In this document: in pieces, positions 1 through 8,492 of the stretch
Layout of the letters: the number at the start of each line of letters is the position of its first letter
How positions within the stretch are numbered: position 1 is the stretch's first letter
Source of the DNA: Bacteroidota bacterium
GTDB taxonomy: Bacteria > Bacteroidota > Bacteroidia > Flavobacteriales_D > Crocinitomicaceae
Length of the DNA stretch: 64,000 nucleotides
Reading direction: 5' to 3'
Assembly (NCBI GenBank): GCA_016866255.1
Contig: VGMY01000002.1
Location: forward strand, 62,001 to 126,000
Translations under genes and position numbers: made by a program
Notes under the pieces: model-generated
Seen by the model: only the letters and a program-made list of their open reading frames with translations
Databases searched by the model: none
Told to the model about the DNA's origin: nothing

Positions 1-2
1 TA

Positions 3-158
3 TTCGATGCTTTGGGGAGGGTTGTGGTGCGTGAAACGCTCAATGATTCAGGCAAAAATATCATCGACTTAAGCAATGTTCCAAGCGGAATGTACGTGGT
101 GTGTTTGCTCGGAAAAGCATGCCAGGCAACGGAATCGCTCTGGATAAGGAGGCAGTAA
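3..158 (+). CDS. C-terminal end of a T9SS-secreted protein (partial)
   Basis: Only the last 51 codons are inside the window; the 5' part lies upstream. The translated tail has the usual shape of a type A T9SS C-terminal sorting domain: a beta-strand with GRVV, then IDLSNVPSGMYVV, then a short basic end (WIRRQ). Such tails direct a Sec-exported protein through the outer membrane by the Por/Gld machinery and are then cleaved. Nothing can be said about the cargo. A strong hairpin follows directly after the stop codon. The reading-frame call is secure; the family call rests on a short stretch. Confidence 0.7.
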   Translation, partial: FDALGRVVVRETLNDSGKNIIDLSNVPSGMYVVCLLGKACQATESLWIRRQ

Positions 159-161
159 TTT

Positions 162-198
162 CCCTCTGGGTGCGGGTTTTAAACCCGTACCCAGAGGG
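162..198. terminator. Near-perfect inverted repeat after the T9SS gene
   Basis: An 18-bp stem (162-179 against 181-198) with one G:U-compatible mismatch and almost no loop starts 4 nt after the stop codon at 158. No T-tract follows on the plus strand, so it is not a classical intrinsic terminator. It may stop transcription, protect the 3' end, or be a palindromic intergenic repeat. The position supports a transcript-end role. Confidence 0.55.
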
Positions 199-293
199 GA
201 TGATAAAAGACTATTATCCTTGAATAGTCTGCCCTGATGTTTTTTCAAAACCAACTTTTTGGGCAGTTGTTTGTTTTCACTAAAAAACATTCA

Positions 294-872
294 ATGAAAC
301 GATTATTCATAGGAACCGCAGTGATCGCCATTGCTTTAATAGGACTTAACTCTTTTTATATGGGCCGCATTGAAAAACCTGATTACGTTGTTGAAAAAGA
401 ACTTTCTTGGCGAATTGAAATTCGTCAATACGCTGCGATGGTAGTTGCTAAGACCAGTCTGCCCGGAGCGTCTTTCGATGATTACGGTTCGCAAGGATTT
501 CGCAACGTGGCTTCGTACATTTTCGGCAATAACCAAAATCAACAAAAAATTGCCATGACTTCTCCAGTAATCATGGAGCAAGGTCAGGAGGCCAGCATGT
601 ACTTTGTGATGCCAAAGCAATACGCGAAAACCGACTTACCGCAACCGAATTCAAGCCGCGTAGAAATTACAGAGGTTCAGCCGAAACGATTGGCCGTAAT
701 TCGATTCGGTGGTTGGGCCAGCGACCGCAAAATTACTAAATACCAGGACCTTTTGAAAGCAGCCTTGAAAAAGGAAAACATCCCTTTCAAGGAACCCTTT
801 CTTTTCATGGCGTATAACGCCCCATGGGACATTATTGCCCGACGCAACGAAGTTGCGGTTGAGTTGTTATGA
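294..872 (+). CDS. SOUL-family haem-binding protein
   Basis: 192 residues. An N-terminal hydrophobic segment (about residues 3-20) acts as a signal anchor and is followed by a SOUL domain starting around the YVVEKELSWRIEIRQY segment. Typical family features are the early IEIRQYAAMVVA strand, the central KIAMTSPVIME segment, and the WASDRKITKYQDLL segment before the C-terminal strands. SOUL proteins bind haem or other tetrapyrroles in related families; whether this one does is inference. The ATG at 294 is preferred over an upstream ATG at 237 because it puts the basic and hydrophobic export signal at the N-terminus. It appears to be a single-gene unit. Confidence 0.85.
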   Translation: MKRLFIGTAVIAIALIGLNSFYMGRIEKPDYVVEKELSWRIEIRQYAAMVVAKTSLPGASFDDYGSQGFRNVASYIFGNNQNQQKIAMTSPVIMEQGQEASMYFVMPKQYAKTDLPQPNSSRVEITEVQPKRLAVIRFGGWASDRKITKYQDLLKAALKKENIPFKEPFLFMAYNAPWDIIARRNEVAVELL

Positions 873-1102
873 GTGCTCGGGGATGGATCCAAATTTGCCC
901 CGAAGGAACAATGATGTCGAGGTATTCTTGGTCCACTAGCAGTAAGGGGGGGTTCTCGCCATGGAAGGTTGTGATTCAACGAAGCGGCAATTTGCGCAGA
1001 TGTTCCAGGTAAATTGTTGGCTGCCGTAAAGCTATTGCTAATGCCTAGTGCCTCGAGGTTTATTTGGGTGGATTTGGTGAAGGAACTGAATATGGCAAGG
1101 AT
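832..1102 (-). pseudogene. Possible decayed or frameshifted gene remnant
   Basis: The 279-bp stretch between the SOUL gene and the next plus-strand gene holds no intact gene. On the minus strand a frame without a start codon stays open from 1102 (ILAIFSSFTKSTQINLEALG...). It continues sensibly only if the frame shifts at the seven-C run (946-952), after which the other frame reads LLLVDQEYLDIIVPSGQIWIHP and stops at 832. The composition looks protein-like (strand-rich, LPGT and VPSG turns) but I do not recognise a family. It would overlap the 3' end of the SOUL gene. It could equally be chance open frame. Confidence 0.3.
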
Positions 1103-1151
1103 TCATAATAAGTTCATCATCTCCTATGCTTTTCTTGCGTAAATTTACCGC

Positions 1152-3371
1152 ATGTACAGAATATCTGAACTACGATTCGTTTTTTTTACAGCGTTATTTT
1201 GTTACTGTAGCAGCGTAAGCGCTCAATTTCAGTTCATTTACAACGATTCAGTTCCTGTTGTAAAATTGGGAAATGCGCTTAAGTTTCCTTGGGCAGGTGG
1301 GTTAAACTATCCCCAATTTTCCGAATTGGACTACGATTACGATGGCGATCTGGATCTTATTGCCTTCGACCGAAGTAATGATCAAATTAAGGTTTTTGAA
1401 CATGTGGTGCAAGCCGGAGCGCATTCCTACCAATGGAATCCTTACGGACCCTCGTTCTTTCCCAACGACCTACGTTACCGCCTGTATTTTGCGGATTATA
1501 ACTTAGATGGTAAAAACGATTTGTTTACACAAGGAATTGGGGGTATTCAAGTTTTTAAAAACGTGGGCAGTTTAGCTTCTGGTTTGCAATGGGAATTGGA
1601 AAAAAACTTGTTATATTCCGATTATAACGGTTTATTCATGGGGCTCTATGTTAGTGCGGCGGACATTCCGGCAATTGTGGACGTCGATGGTGACCTAGAC
1701 CTAGACATTCTTACCTTTTCCATTTCAGGCGATCATGTGGAATACCATAAAAATATGTCGAAAGAATTGTACGGACACTGTGATAGCTTGATTTACTCTC
1801 TGAAGAACCGTTGCTGGGGAGGATTTAATGAGTCTGTGACCACCAACGCTATAACCCTGTTCAGTACGAGCAGTTTGTGCACCACGGGCAACGTACCCAA
1901 TCCTGAAATCCCCGAAATTATTAAACCCGAAAACGAGGAGAAAGCTCACGCAGGGTCAACGCTGTTGGCCTTGGATTTCGATAACAACCAAGTGCTAGAT
2001 TTGCTGATAGGAGATGTTGCCTACGGAAATTTGAATAAACTGATGAATGGCGGCAACAGCCCTAATAGCAATTCGCTCATGATTTCGGTAGATCCGGCAT
2101 TTCCTTCAAACTCCGTTCCTTTAAATTTACAACTTTTTCCCGGTGCTTTTTACCTCGATGTAGACTTTGATGGGAAGAAAGATATTTTATGCGCTCCGAA
2201 CGCCAAGGGAACTTCAGAAAATGAGCGAAGTGTTTGGAAATACGCGAATCAAGGAACGAATTTAATCCCAAATTTTGTCTTTGAAACGGACGCATTTCTG
2301 CAACAGGACATGATTGAACACGGGATTGGGAGTATTCCGGTTTTGGTAGATGTAACTAACGATAGCCTCCCTGATTTATTCGTTGCCAACTACTTTGCCT
2401 ACAAACCGACCTTACTGCAAGAAACGCGTTTGGCATATTATAAAAATACGGGAACGGCCAATCAACCCGTATTTACGTTTGTAGATGACGATTTTTTAAA
2501 CCTGAGCCAGAGCACAGCGGGTTTGCGTGCTATCCCTACGTTCGGGGATATCAATGCCGATGGAAAACCCGATCTTATATTGGGGTTGGAAAATGGGACG
2601 TTGAAGTATTTTCAAAACAATTCGTCCGGTAACTCTCCGAGTTTTGCTTCACCCTCTTCCTTCTATGCGGCGATTGACGTTGGGCAAATGGCAGCACCCC
2701 AATTGTTCGATCTTGATGCTGACGGCCTGTTGGATTTAGTTGTGGGAGAAAAAACAGGCACCTTGAGTTATTACAGAAATGAGGGAACGGCATTTGTTCC
2801 AAATTTTGTTCAAATAACCAATTTTCTGGGCGAAATTGACATTCAAACAGCAACACCTGATGGATTCCCCTTTCCCCATTTTTTTCGATGGAAGGACACC
2901 ACTTACCTGATTGTGGGTGGATACGACGGCCAATTGCATTTTTACGACAGCATAGACCATGCTTTGAATGAGATGTTTCACCTACGTTCTTTTCCCTTTT
3001 TAGGATTAAATGTAGGTTCCTTTGCCGCTGTTAGCGTTTGCGATGTCGACAACGACCAAAAATTAGAATTGTACGTAGGACAAGATTTGGGCGGAATTTT
3101 TCGATTGGAGCACGAGCAGGGAGTAAATTTATCCATCCAAGAGGCTGATGCAAAACATGTGGAACTTTATCCGAATCCATCTGAGTCAACCTTTAAACTG
3201 CGCAGTGATAAGCCCTTGGGGAAAATTCAAGTGATCAGTTTGGAAGGAAAATTAGTGGTAGAAGAGTTTGCTTTCGGTAAAGAGATGTTGGTGAATGTTG
3301 CTAACATACAACCCGGAATTTATACGGTTGTTCTGGAAGACGGGTTCAGGTTGAGGTTTGTCAAACCATAA
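1152..3371 (+). CDS. Secreted FG-GAP/VCBS-repeat protein with T9SS sorting domain
   Basis: 739 residues. The N-terminus is a signal peptide ending near VSAQ. The body is a beta-propeller-like array of FG-GAP/VCBS units with calcium-binding-type Asp loops, seen repeatedly as DYDYDGDLDLI, DYNLDGKNDLF, DVDGDLDLDIL, DVDFDGKKDIL, DINADGKPDLI and DLDADGLLDLV. The last 80 residues (ELYPNPSESTFKL ... IQPGIYTVVLEDG) form a type A T9SS sorting domain. It is probably a surface or secreted adhesin-like protein; its ligand is unknown. A near-consensus -7 box (TAAATTTA, 1140-1147) ends 4 nt before the ATG. It converges on the FAH gene with 1 nt between the stops. Confidence 0.9.
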   Translation: MYRISELRFVFFTALFCYCSSVSAQFQFIYNDSVPVVKLGNALKFPWAGGLNYPQFSELDYDYDGDLDLIAFDRSNDQIKVFEHVVQAGAHSYQWNPYGPSFFPNDLRYRLYFADYNLDGKNDLFTQGIGGIQVFKNVGSLASGLQWELEKNLLYSDYNGLFMGLYVSAADIPAIVDVDGDLDLDILTFSISGDHVEYHKNMSKELYGHCDSLIYSLKNRCWGGFNESVTTNAITLFSTSSLCTTGNVPNPEIPEIIKPENEEKAHAGSTLLALDFDNNQVLDLLIGDVAYGNLNKLMNGGNSPNSNSLMISVDPAFPSNSVPLNLQLFPGAFYLDVDFDGKKDILCAPNAKGTSENERSVWKYANQGTNLIPNFVFETDAFLQQDMIEHGIGSIPVLVDVTNDSLPDLFVANYFAYKPTLLQETRLAYYKNTGTANQPVFTFVDDDFLNLSQSTAGLRAIPTFGDINADGKPDLILGLENGTLKYFQNNSSGNSPSFASPSSFYAAIDVGQMAAPQLFDLDADGLLDLVVGEKTGTLSYYRNEGTAFVPNFVQITNFLGEIDIQTATPDGFPFPHFFRWKDTTYLIVGGYDGQLHFYDSIDHALNEMFHLRSFPFLGLNVGSFAAVSVCDVDNDQKLELYVGQDLGGIFRLEHEQGVNLSIQEADAKHVELYPNPSESTFKLRSDKPLGKIQVISLEGKLVVEEFAFGKEMLVNVANIQPGIYTVVLEDGFRLRFVKP

Positions 3372-3372
3372 A

Positions 3373-3981
3373 TTATTTCACCGTAATTTCGAACATATCC
3401 TGACGCGCAAGCGTACCTCGTAGGATATCTCCAATAGCTACCGGCCCCACTCCTGAGGGTGTGCCTGTAAAAATTAAATCGCCGGGCTTAAGCGTAACGA
3501 ACCGTGAAACATAGCCCAATATTTGGTCGATGGAAAAAAGCATGTCTTTTCCACAGGCTTGTTGTTTTAGTACACCGTTTTGATAGAAAGAAAAATTCAC
3601 CGTTTCGAGGGGGAATTCATGTGCGGGCAGCCAATGCTCCGAAACTACGGCACTGTTGTCAAACGCCTTGGCGATCTCCCAGGGGAGTCCTTTTTCCTTG
3701 CAACGGCTTTGCAGGTCACGGGCGGTAAAATCAATTCCAAGACTGATTTGGCTGTAATAGTTGGTAGCGAATTCGGGAGCAATGTGCTTACCTATTTTAT
3801 CCATTTTAACAACGATCTCGCACTCATAGTGTAATTCCTGTGAAAAAGAGGGGTGGTAAAGAACCTTATCTTTGAGGATTGCCGTCTCGGGTTTCATGAA
3901 GAACACGGGAGCCGTAGGGAGTTCCGCTTTCATCTCTGCAGCATGATCCGCATAGTTTCTCCCGATGCAAATGATTTTCAT
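3373..3981 (-). CDS. Fumarylacetoacetate hydrolase (FAH) family protein
   Basis: 202 residues, a compact single-domain FAH-fold enzyme. The N-terminus MKIICIGRNYADHAAE is typical of the FAHD1/YcgM branch. The divalent-metal ligands are visible as E53 and E55 in HYECEIVV and D84 in SLGIDFTARDLQ, and the glycine-rich GDLIFTGTPSGVGP loop is present near the C-terminus. Relatives act as acylpyruvate hydrolases or oxaloacetate decarboxylases/tautomerases; the substrate here cannot be fixed from sequence. The start overlaps the stop of the upstream exonuclease gene by 4 nt, so the two are probably co-translated. Confidence 0.88.
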   Translation of the reverse strand: MKIICIGRNYADHAAEMKAELPTAPVFFMKPETAILKDKVLYHPSFSQELHYECEIVVKMDKIGKHIAPEFATNYYSQISLGIDFTARDLQSRCKEKGLPWEIAKAFDNSAVVSEHWLPAHEFPLETVNFSFYQNGVLKQQACGKDMLFSIDQILGYVSRFVTLKPGDLIFTGTPSGVGPVAIGDILRGTLARQDMFEITVK

Positions 3982-4820
3982 GGCTTTTTGAATTTCGAAG
4001 ACAATTGTAGAAGCTTGTCTTGGAATCCTTCGGTTTTGTTTTGCTCTCTAAGGGCTTTGAGGCGTGAAACTTCCGCCCTCAGGCAATCTTTCGTTTGGAA
4101 AGGGAAATCGGCATCGAGCATCCAACCATAATAGCCTGGTTCAATTTTCATAACCTCTTCCACGGTACGTCCTTTGTGTTTTCCAAAATTGTACATGATT
4201 TCGTTATGTTCGTTTTTGGCTAAGCGACCAGCAAAATCTACCGCTCCCATTGGGCTGTTGCTTGAGAATGCTGCTAAGGCAGGAATGTCTTGACTTAATT
4301 GTTCATAGCGCTTGAGTTGAGCCAAGAAAACATCCAAGGTTACTTCCGTATCGTAAAGGGCGTCGTGGGCGTTTTCCATGGTTTGTCCGCAATAGAATTG
4401 ATACGCTGCCGCCAAGGTTCGTTGTTCCATCTTGTGAAAAATATTCTGAACGTCCACGAAATTTCTACCTTCCATCGGAAAAGGATGCCCCACACGGTAA
4501 AATTCTTCCACCATGAAGGGTATGTCAAATTTATTGGAATTGTAGCCCGCTAAATCTGAGTCCCCCACAAACGCAATGAGTTCTTCAGCGATTTCTTCCA
4601 GTTTTGGGGCGTCTTGGACCTTTTCGTCGGTAATCCCATGAATCTCAGCAATATTCGGTGGAATGGAAATTCCAGGGTTCACCAAACACAACTTTGTTAC
4701 GCGCTGTCCGTTGGGATACAACTTAACAAAGGCAATCTGTACAATGCGGTCTTTGGTGATTTGGGTCCCAGTGGTTTCAAGGTCGAAAAAACACAAAGGA
4801 CGCATCAGCGATAATGCCAT
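3978..4820 (-). CDS. DnaQ-like DEDD 3'-5' exonuclease
   Basis: 280 residues. The exonuclease domain occupies about residues 8-180. ExoI is FFDLETTG with D13 and E15, ExoII is GYNSNKFDIPFM, and ExoIII is HDALYDTEVTLDVF, consistent with a DEDDh enzyme of the DNA polymerase III epsilon type. The C-terminal 90 residues include a segment (YNFGKHKGRTVEEV ... YYGWML) found in many Bacteroidota exonucleases. It may proofread replication or act in repair or RNA turnover; the sequence does not say which. ATG at residue 6 is an alternative start. It lies 5 nt downstream of the OmpA/PD40 gene, probably in the same operon. Confidence 0.87.
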   Translation of the reverse strand: MALSLMRPLCFFDLETTGTQITKDRIVQIAFVKLYPNGQRVTKLCLVNPGISIPPNIAEIHGITDEKVQDAPKLEEIAEELIAFVGDSDLAGYNSNKFDIPFMVEEFYRVGHPFPMEGRNFVDVQNIFHKMEQRTLAAAYQFYCGQTMENAHDALYDTEVTLDVFLAQLKRYEQLSQDIPALAAFSSNSPMGAVDFAGRLAKNEHNEIMYNFGKHKGRTVEEVMKIEPGYYGWMLDADFPFQTKDCLRAEVSRLKALREQNKTEGFQDKLLQLSSKFKKP

Positions 4821-4825
4821 CCGAA

Positions 4826-7117
4826 TTATTTAAGGATAATGAACTCGGTTCTTCGATTTTGAAAATGATCGGATTCCTTGCAAGGAACACCATCACCACA
4901 TGGCATCAACAGTTCAGATTCTCCGTAACCTTTCGCCGTAATCCGCTCAGGATTCACCACAATTTTTTGGATGTATTCTTTGGCGGTTTTAGCACGCATG
5001 TTGCTTAACCATTGGTTGTAAATGGAAGGACCACGGCTGTCAGTATGCGAACGAATTTCAATGGCCAAGGTGGGGTTGTCGTTCATCACCTTAATCACGT
5101 CATTAAGTTTGTTTTTTGAATAGTCGGTCAGATTGTATCGGTCAAATTGATAGTTGACCAAGTAAGGGCCTCCTATAAATCCTTTCTGCGTAGCTTCCAG
5201 TTGGAAATTAACCGTGACCACGGAATCCGATAAAAGATCTGTATCTACGGTGGCTGAAGCTGCCAAATATCCATCAGCTGTAACATTTACTGTTCCTTTA
5301 ACATGATCTTCGTATTGATATTCCTCAAGGATGTTTGAGGAATATATTCCATTGATTTCCGAAGTAGCTTGCACGGAATTATTATTAATCGCCAGGGAAA
5401 CTTGTGCACCTGCAATGGCAGCTTTGGTCGAAATATCAACCACAACCCCTTTGATTTCATAGGTAGGAAAGGGGATTATGATTCTATCATCGTCGATGAT
5501 GAGAACTTTTTTCTCAATCATTTCAAAATCATCATTGCAGGAGGTTTTAAACCCGTCTTTGAATACCTTCCTACTTTCCGGCCCGTAGTAATAAGCAATT
5601 TCGTATTCTTTGCACTTTTCGAGTGCCGAAACAAAAACTCCGTCGCGCATGCGAGAGGTAATGACGGTTTCTAGGGTATTTGAGCAATTTTTACACCGCA
5701 ACGTCATGTAAGAGGTTTCAGGAATTGGGTTACCTTTTGTGTTGATGATTCTTCCATTAAGCACAGCGCTTCCGGATGGTGTTTCTTGGGCATTCAAGGC
5801 GTAAACATCGTAACCGCCTTTACCGCCGATGCGATTAGAGGCCACATAGGCAACCTTACCATCGGCAGTGACACTGAACGAAATATCATCAGATAGGGAG
5901 TTGACTTTATTACCCAGGTTGACCGGCTTTGACCACATGCCGTTTTGATCCCGCGACGACTTGAAGATGTCATATCCACCCATACTTTCTTTAGAGTCGC
6001 AGGCAAAATATAAGGTCTTGCCATCCAACGAAATGAACGGAGCAATTTCGTTTGCATCGGTGTTAAGCTCACCTAAGTTGGTTGCCGGTCCCCATGCTTC
6101 TCCTTTTTTCTCTACCATAAATAGATCCCATCCACCTTTTCCGCTCATGGCATTTGAAACAAAATATGCCGTATTTCCATTCGAGCTGACATTGAACTGC
6201 ATGTTGAAAGGTGGGTTCTTATCTTTTAGGTTATCCACAGCAACTTGCACCTCCTTTTCTTTTGAAAAAGAGCCGTTGTTAAAATCAGAACCGTACATTT
6301 TTGGATCATTCCAAGCAGAGTAATTTACGCTGCGTTCATTTGTGCTTGACGAACTAATAATTTCATCTCTTTTCAGTTCGTTCATTGCAAACATGGTCGC
6401 ATCGCCCCAGGTATTTTTAGACTGAATAACGCAATAAATATCTGAGGGTAAAACGTTAAACATCGGTTCTACATAAGCGATACTGGCGTTGTTTTCCCGA
6501 GGACGAGCAGAGGATAATAGCAGTGATTTTCCGTCTGCAGAAATTAAAGGACTTTGATCATTGAATGGGGTGTTCACAGTATTGTTTAAAGGCAGTGTTT
6601 CTGTTGTAGCACTTCCCATTAATTTTTTAGCGATGGCGATTTGGGCAATTCGCGTCGTGGCACTTGGGATCAACGTAGAATTCTTTTGCGTCTTATCCAA
6701 AAATTTATTGTAATTGGTTAACGCCATATCCAGATTCCCCAAACGGTGATGACAAACCCCCATATGGTAAAAAACGTCAATGGGAGCTGATTTTTCGTTC
6801 GGGTTGTAGATGTCATAGTTGATTTGAGTTTGCGCGGAACCTATTTCGAGATATTTTAAGGCCATTTGTGGATCCTTATTCAGACCAAGTAAAATAAAAC
6901 CTTTCCGATAATTATAATTCCCGTTTTTAGCGTCTAATTTGAGCAACTTATCCGCAACGATATCTGCAAAATGATAAAAGTTTTCCTGAAGAAAACGAGA
7001 ACACTCGACCACGAGGTTCGCGTCTTTGGAATTTTCGACCATCTTTCGCACCTCATTTTCGGTCATTTGGCCATATGCCGTACTAAATGAGAGAAATAAA
7101 ATAAGTACTTTATTCAT
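4826..7117 (-). CDS. TPR-PD40-CRD-OmpA envelope protein (PorE-like architecture)
   Basis: 763 residues. A signal peptide ends near TAYGQ with no lipobox cysteine. TPR-like helices cover about 20-160, PD40/WD40-like beta-propeller blades about 190-440 (SADGKSLLLSSARP, SLDGKTLYFACDS, TADGKVAYVASNR), a carboxypeptidase-regulatory-like beta-sandwich about 545-645, and a C-terminal OmpA-like peptidoglycan-binding domain (IEIRSHTDSRG ... NRRTEFIIL). This domain order matches PorE of the T9SS, but Bacteroidota encode several such paralogues and PorE itself is a lipoprotein, so the role is inferred. The ATG is immediately preceded by a run of 13 A. It heads an exonuclease-FAH operon. Confidence 0.85.
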   Translation of the reverse strand: MNKVLILFLSFSTAYGQMTENEVRKMVENSKDANLVVECSRFLQENFYHFADIVADKLLKLDAKNGNYNYRKGFILLGLNKDPQMALKYLEIGSAQTQINYDIYNPNEKSAPIDVFYHMGVCHHRLGNLDMALTNYNKFLDKTQKNSTLIPSATTRIAQIAIAKKLMGSATTETLPLNNTVNTPFNDQSPLISADGKSLLLSSARPRENNASIAYVEPMFNVLPSDIYCVIQSKNTWGDATMFAMNELKRDEIISSSSTNERSVNYSAWNDPKMYGSDFNNGSFSKEKEVQVAVDNLKDKNPPFNMQFNVSSNGNTAYFVSNAMSGKGGWDLFMVEKKGEAWGPATNLGELNTDANEIAPFISLDGKTLYFACDSKESMGGYDIFKSSRDQNGMWSKPVNLGNKVNSLSDDISFSVTADGKVAYVASNRIGGKGGYDVYALNAQETPSGSAVLNGRIINTKGNPIPETSYMTLRCKNCSNTLETVITSRMRDGVFVSALEKCKEYEIAYYYGPESRKVFKDGFKTSCNDDFEMIEKKVLIIDDDRIIIPFPTYEIKGVVVDISTKAAIAGAQVSLAINNNSVQATSEINGIYSSNILEEYQYEDHVKGTVNVTADGYLAASATVDTDLLSDSVVTVNFQLEATQKGFIGGPYLVNYQFDRYNLTDYSKNKLNDVIKVMNDNPTLAIEIRSHTDSRGPSIYNQWLSNMRAKTAKEYIQKIVVNPERITAKGYGESELLMPCGDGVPCKESDHFQNRRTEFIILK

Positions 7118-7141
7118 TTTTTTTTTTTTTGTTGAAGTTAA

Positions 7142-8452
7142 CTAAATTTTCTGCAAAATATCGAATTGTTCTAAATATTGAGCAACCCTTTTCACGAATT
7201 GTCCTCCCAATGCGCCGTCAATAACGCGGTGATCGTAAGAATGTGAAAGGAACATTTTCTGTCGAATACCAATGCAATCTCCCTCAGGAGTTTCTATAAC
7301 TGCAGGTATTTTGCGAATTGCGCCGAAGGCCATTATGGCAACTTGGGGCTGATTGATGATTGGGGTACCCATAACATTTCCAAAAGTACCGACATTTGTG
7401 ATGGTGTACGTTCCACCTTGAACATCCTCGGAATTTAATTTATTATTTCTCGCATTATTTGCCAATTCGTTAACCGCCTTTGCCAATCCACTCAAATTAA
7501 GTCGGTCTGCGTGTTTAATCACGGGTACTATTAAATTTCCCGATGGCAGAGCGGTTGCCATTCCGATATGAATATCTTTTTTCTTAAGGATGCTTGTACC
7601 ATTTACCGAAACATTAATCATGGGGAAATCCTGAATGGCTTTAACAACAGCTTCGATGAAAATAGGGGTGAACGTAATGTTTTCACCTGTTTTCTCCTGA
7701 TATTCTTGCTTGATTCGGTTTCGCCAATTTACCAGGTTCGTCACATCAGCCTCTACAAACGACGTAACGTGAGGAGAAACCTGTTTTGACATGACCATGT
7801 GGTCCGCAATCAATCTCCGCATGCGGTCCATTTCAATGATCTCATCTCCTGCAGAAGGTTGCACCGCTGGCCTTGGAACTGAAACACGTTCAACGTTGGT
7901 TGCAGCTGGTGGAATCGCTGCGAAGGTGGGTTTCTGTCCTCGATTTGCTAAATACGCAAGAAGGTCTTTTTTGGTAACCCTCCCTTCTGAGCCTGTTCCT
8001 ACAAGATGATCTAACTCGCTTTGATCCAACCCCTCTTGTTGAGCTATACTTTTGACCAGCGGTGAATAGAAACGATTTGATCGGTTGGTGATGGTCGAAA
8101 CGGAAGCCGTCGGGTCAGCGGAGGTCTTGCTATTTGCGTCAGCAGTTTGGTTTTGTGCAGGGGGGGGGGCTTCAACTTCAAGGGCACTATTTTCCGCATG
8201 TACCGAAGTTCCGTTCGCAGATAGGATGGCAATAACGTCCCCAACTTGAGCTACTTCATCTTTTTGAAACAGTTGTTTGATTAAAATGCCAGAGGCTTCG
8301 GACGGCAGTTCATTATCTACTTTATCGGTAGCCACCTCAACCAACGGTTCATCTATGGCAACGGCATCACCGATATTTTTAAGCCAGTTCGTTATGGTTG
8401 CCTCGGTAACGCTTTCCCCCATTTTGGGCAAACGGATTTCAATTTCTGCCAT
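7142..8452 (-). CDS. 2-oxo acid dehydrogenase E2, dihydrolipoyl acyltransferase
   Basis: 436 residues. The N-terminal biotinyl/lipoyl domain (1-78) has the lipoylation lysine in VEVATDKVDNE. A Pro/Ala/Ser-rich linker follows, then a peripheral subunit-binding domain (about 127-165, SPLVKSIAQQEGLD ... GRVTKKDLLAYL), then a CoA-acyltransferase core (about 200-436) with the catalytic DHRVIDG motif (H408, D412). It is most like branched-chain or general 2-oxoacid E2 subunits of Bacteroidota. The E1 and E3 genes are not adjacent. The linker coding DNA contains an uninterrupted ten-C run (coding strand) near 8160-8169. Confidence 0.9.
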   Translation of the reverse strand: MAEIEIRLPKMGESVTEATITNWLKNIGDAVAIDEPLVEVATDKVDNELPSEASGILIKQLFQKDEVAQVGDVIAILSANGTSVHAENSALEVEAPPPAQNQTADANSKTSADPTASVSTITNRSNRFYSPLVKSIAQQEGLDQSELDHLVGTGSEGRVTKKDLLAYLANRGQKPTFAAIPPAATNVERVSVPRPAVQPSAGDEIIEMDRMRRLIADHMVMSKQVSPHVTSFVEADVTNLVNWRNRIKQEYQEKTGENITFTPIFIEAVVKAIQDFPMINVSVNGTSILKKKDIHIGMATALPSGNLIVPVIKHADRLNLSGLAKAVNELANNARNNKLNSEDVQGGTYTITNVGTFGNVMGTPIINQPQVAIMAFGAIRKIPAVIETPEGDCIGIRQKMFLSHSYDHRVIDGALGGQFVKRVAQYLEQFDILQKI

Positions 8453-8492
8453 TGGTCTTCAGTCAATCACTTGTAAAATTAGTAAAATTGTC

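Noticed and set aside
16-290. Minus-strand open frame over the hairpin at 162-198
   Set aside because: It runs opposite the T9SS tail and the palindrome; its sequence is mostly the translation of these and resembles no protein.
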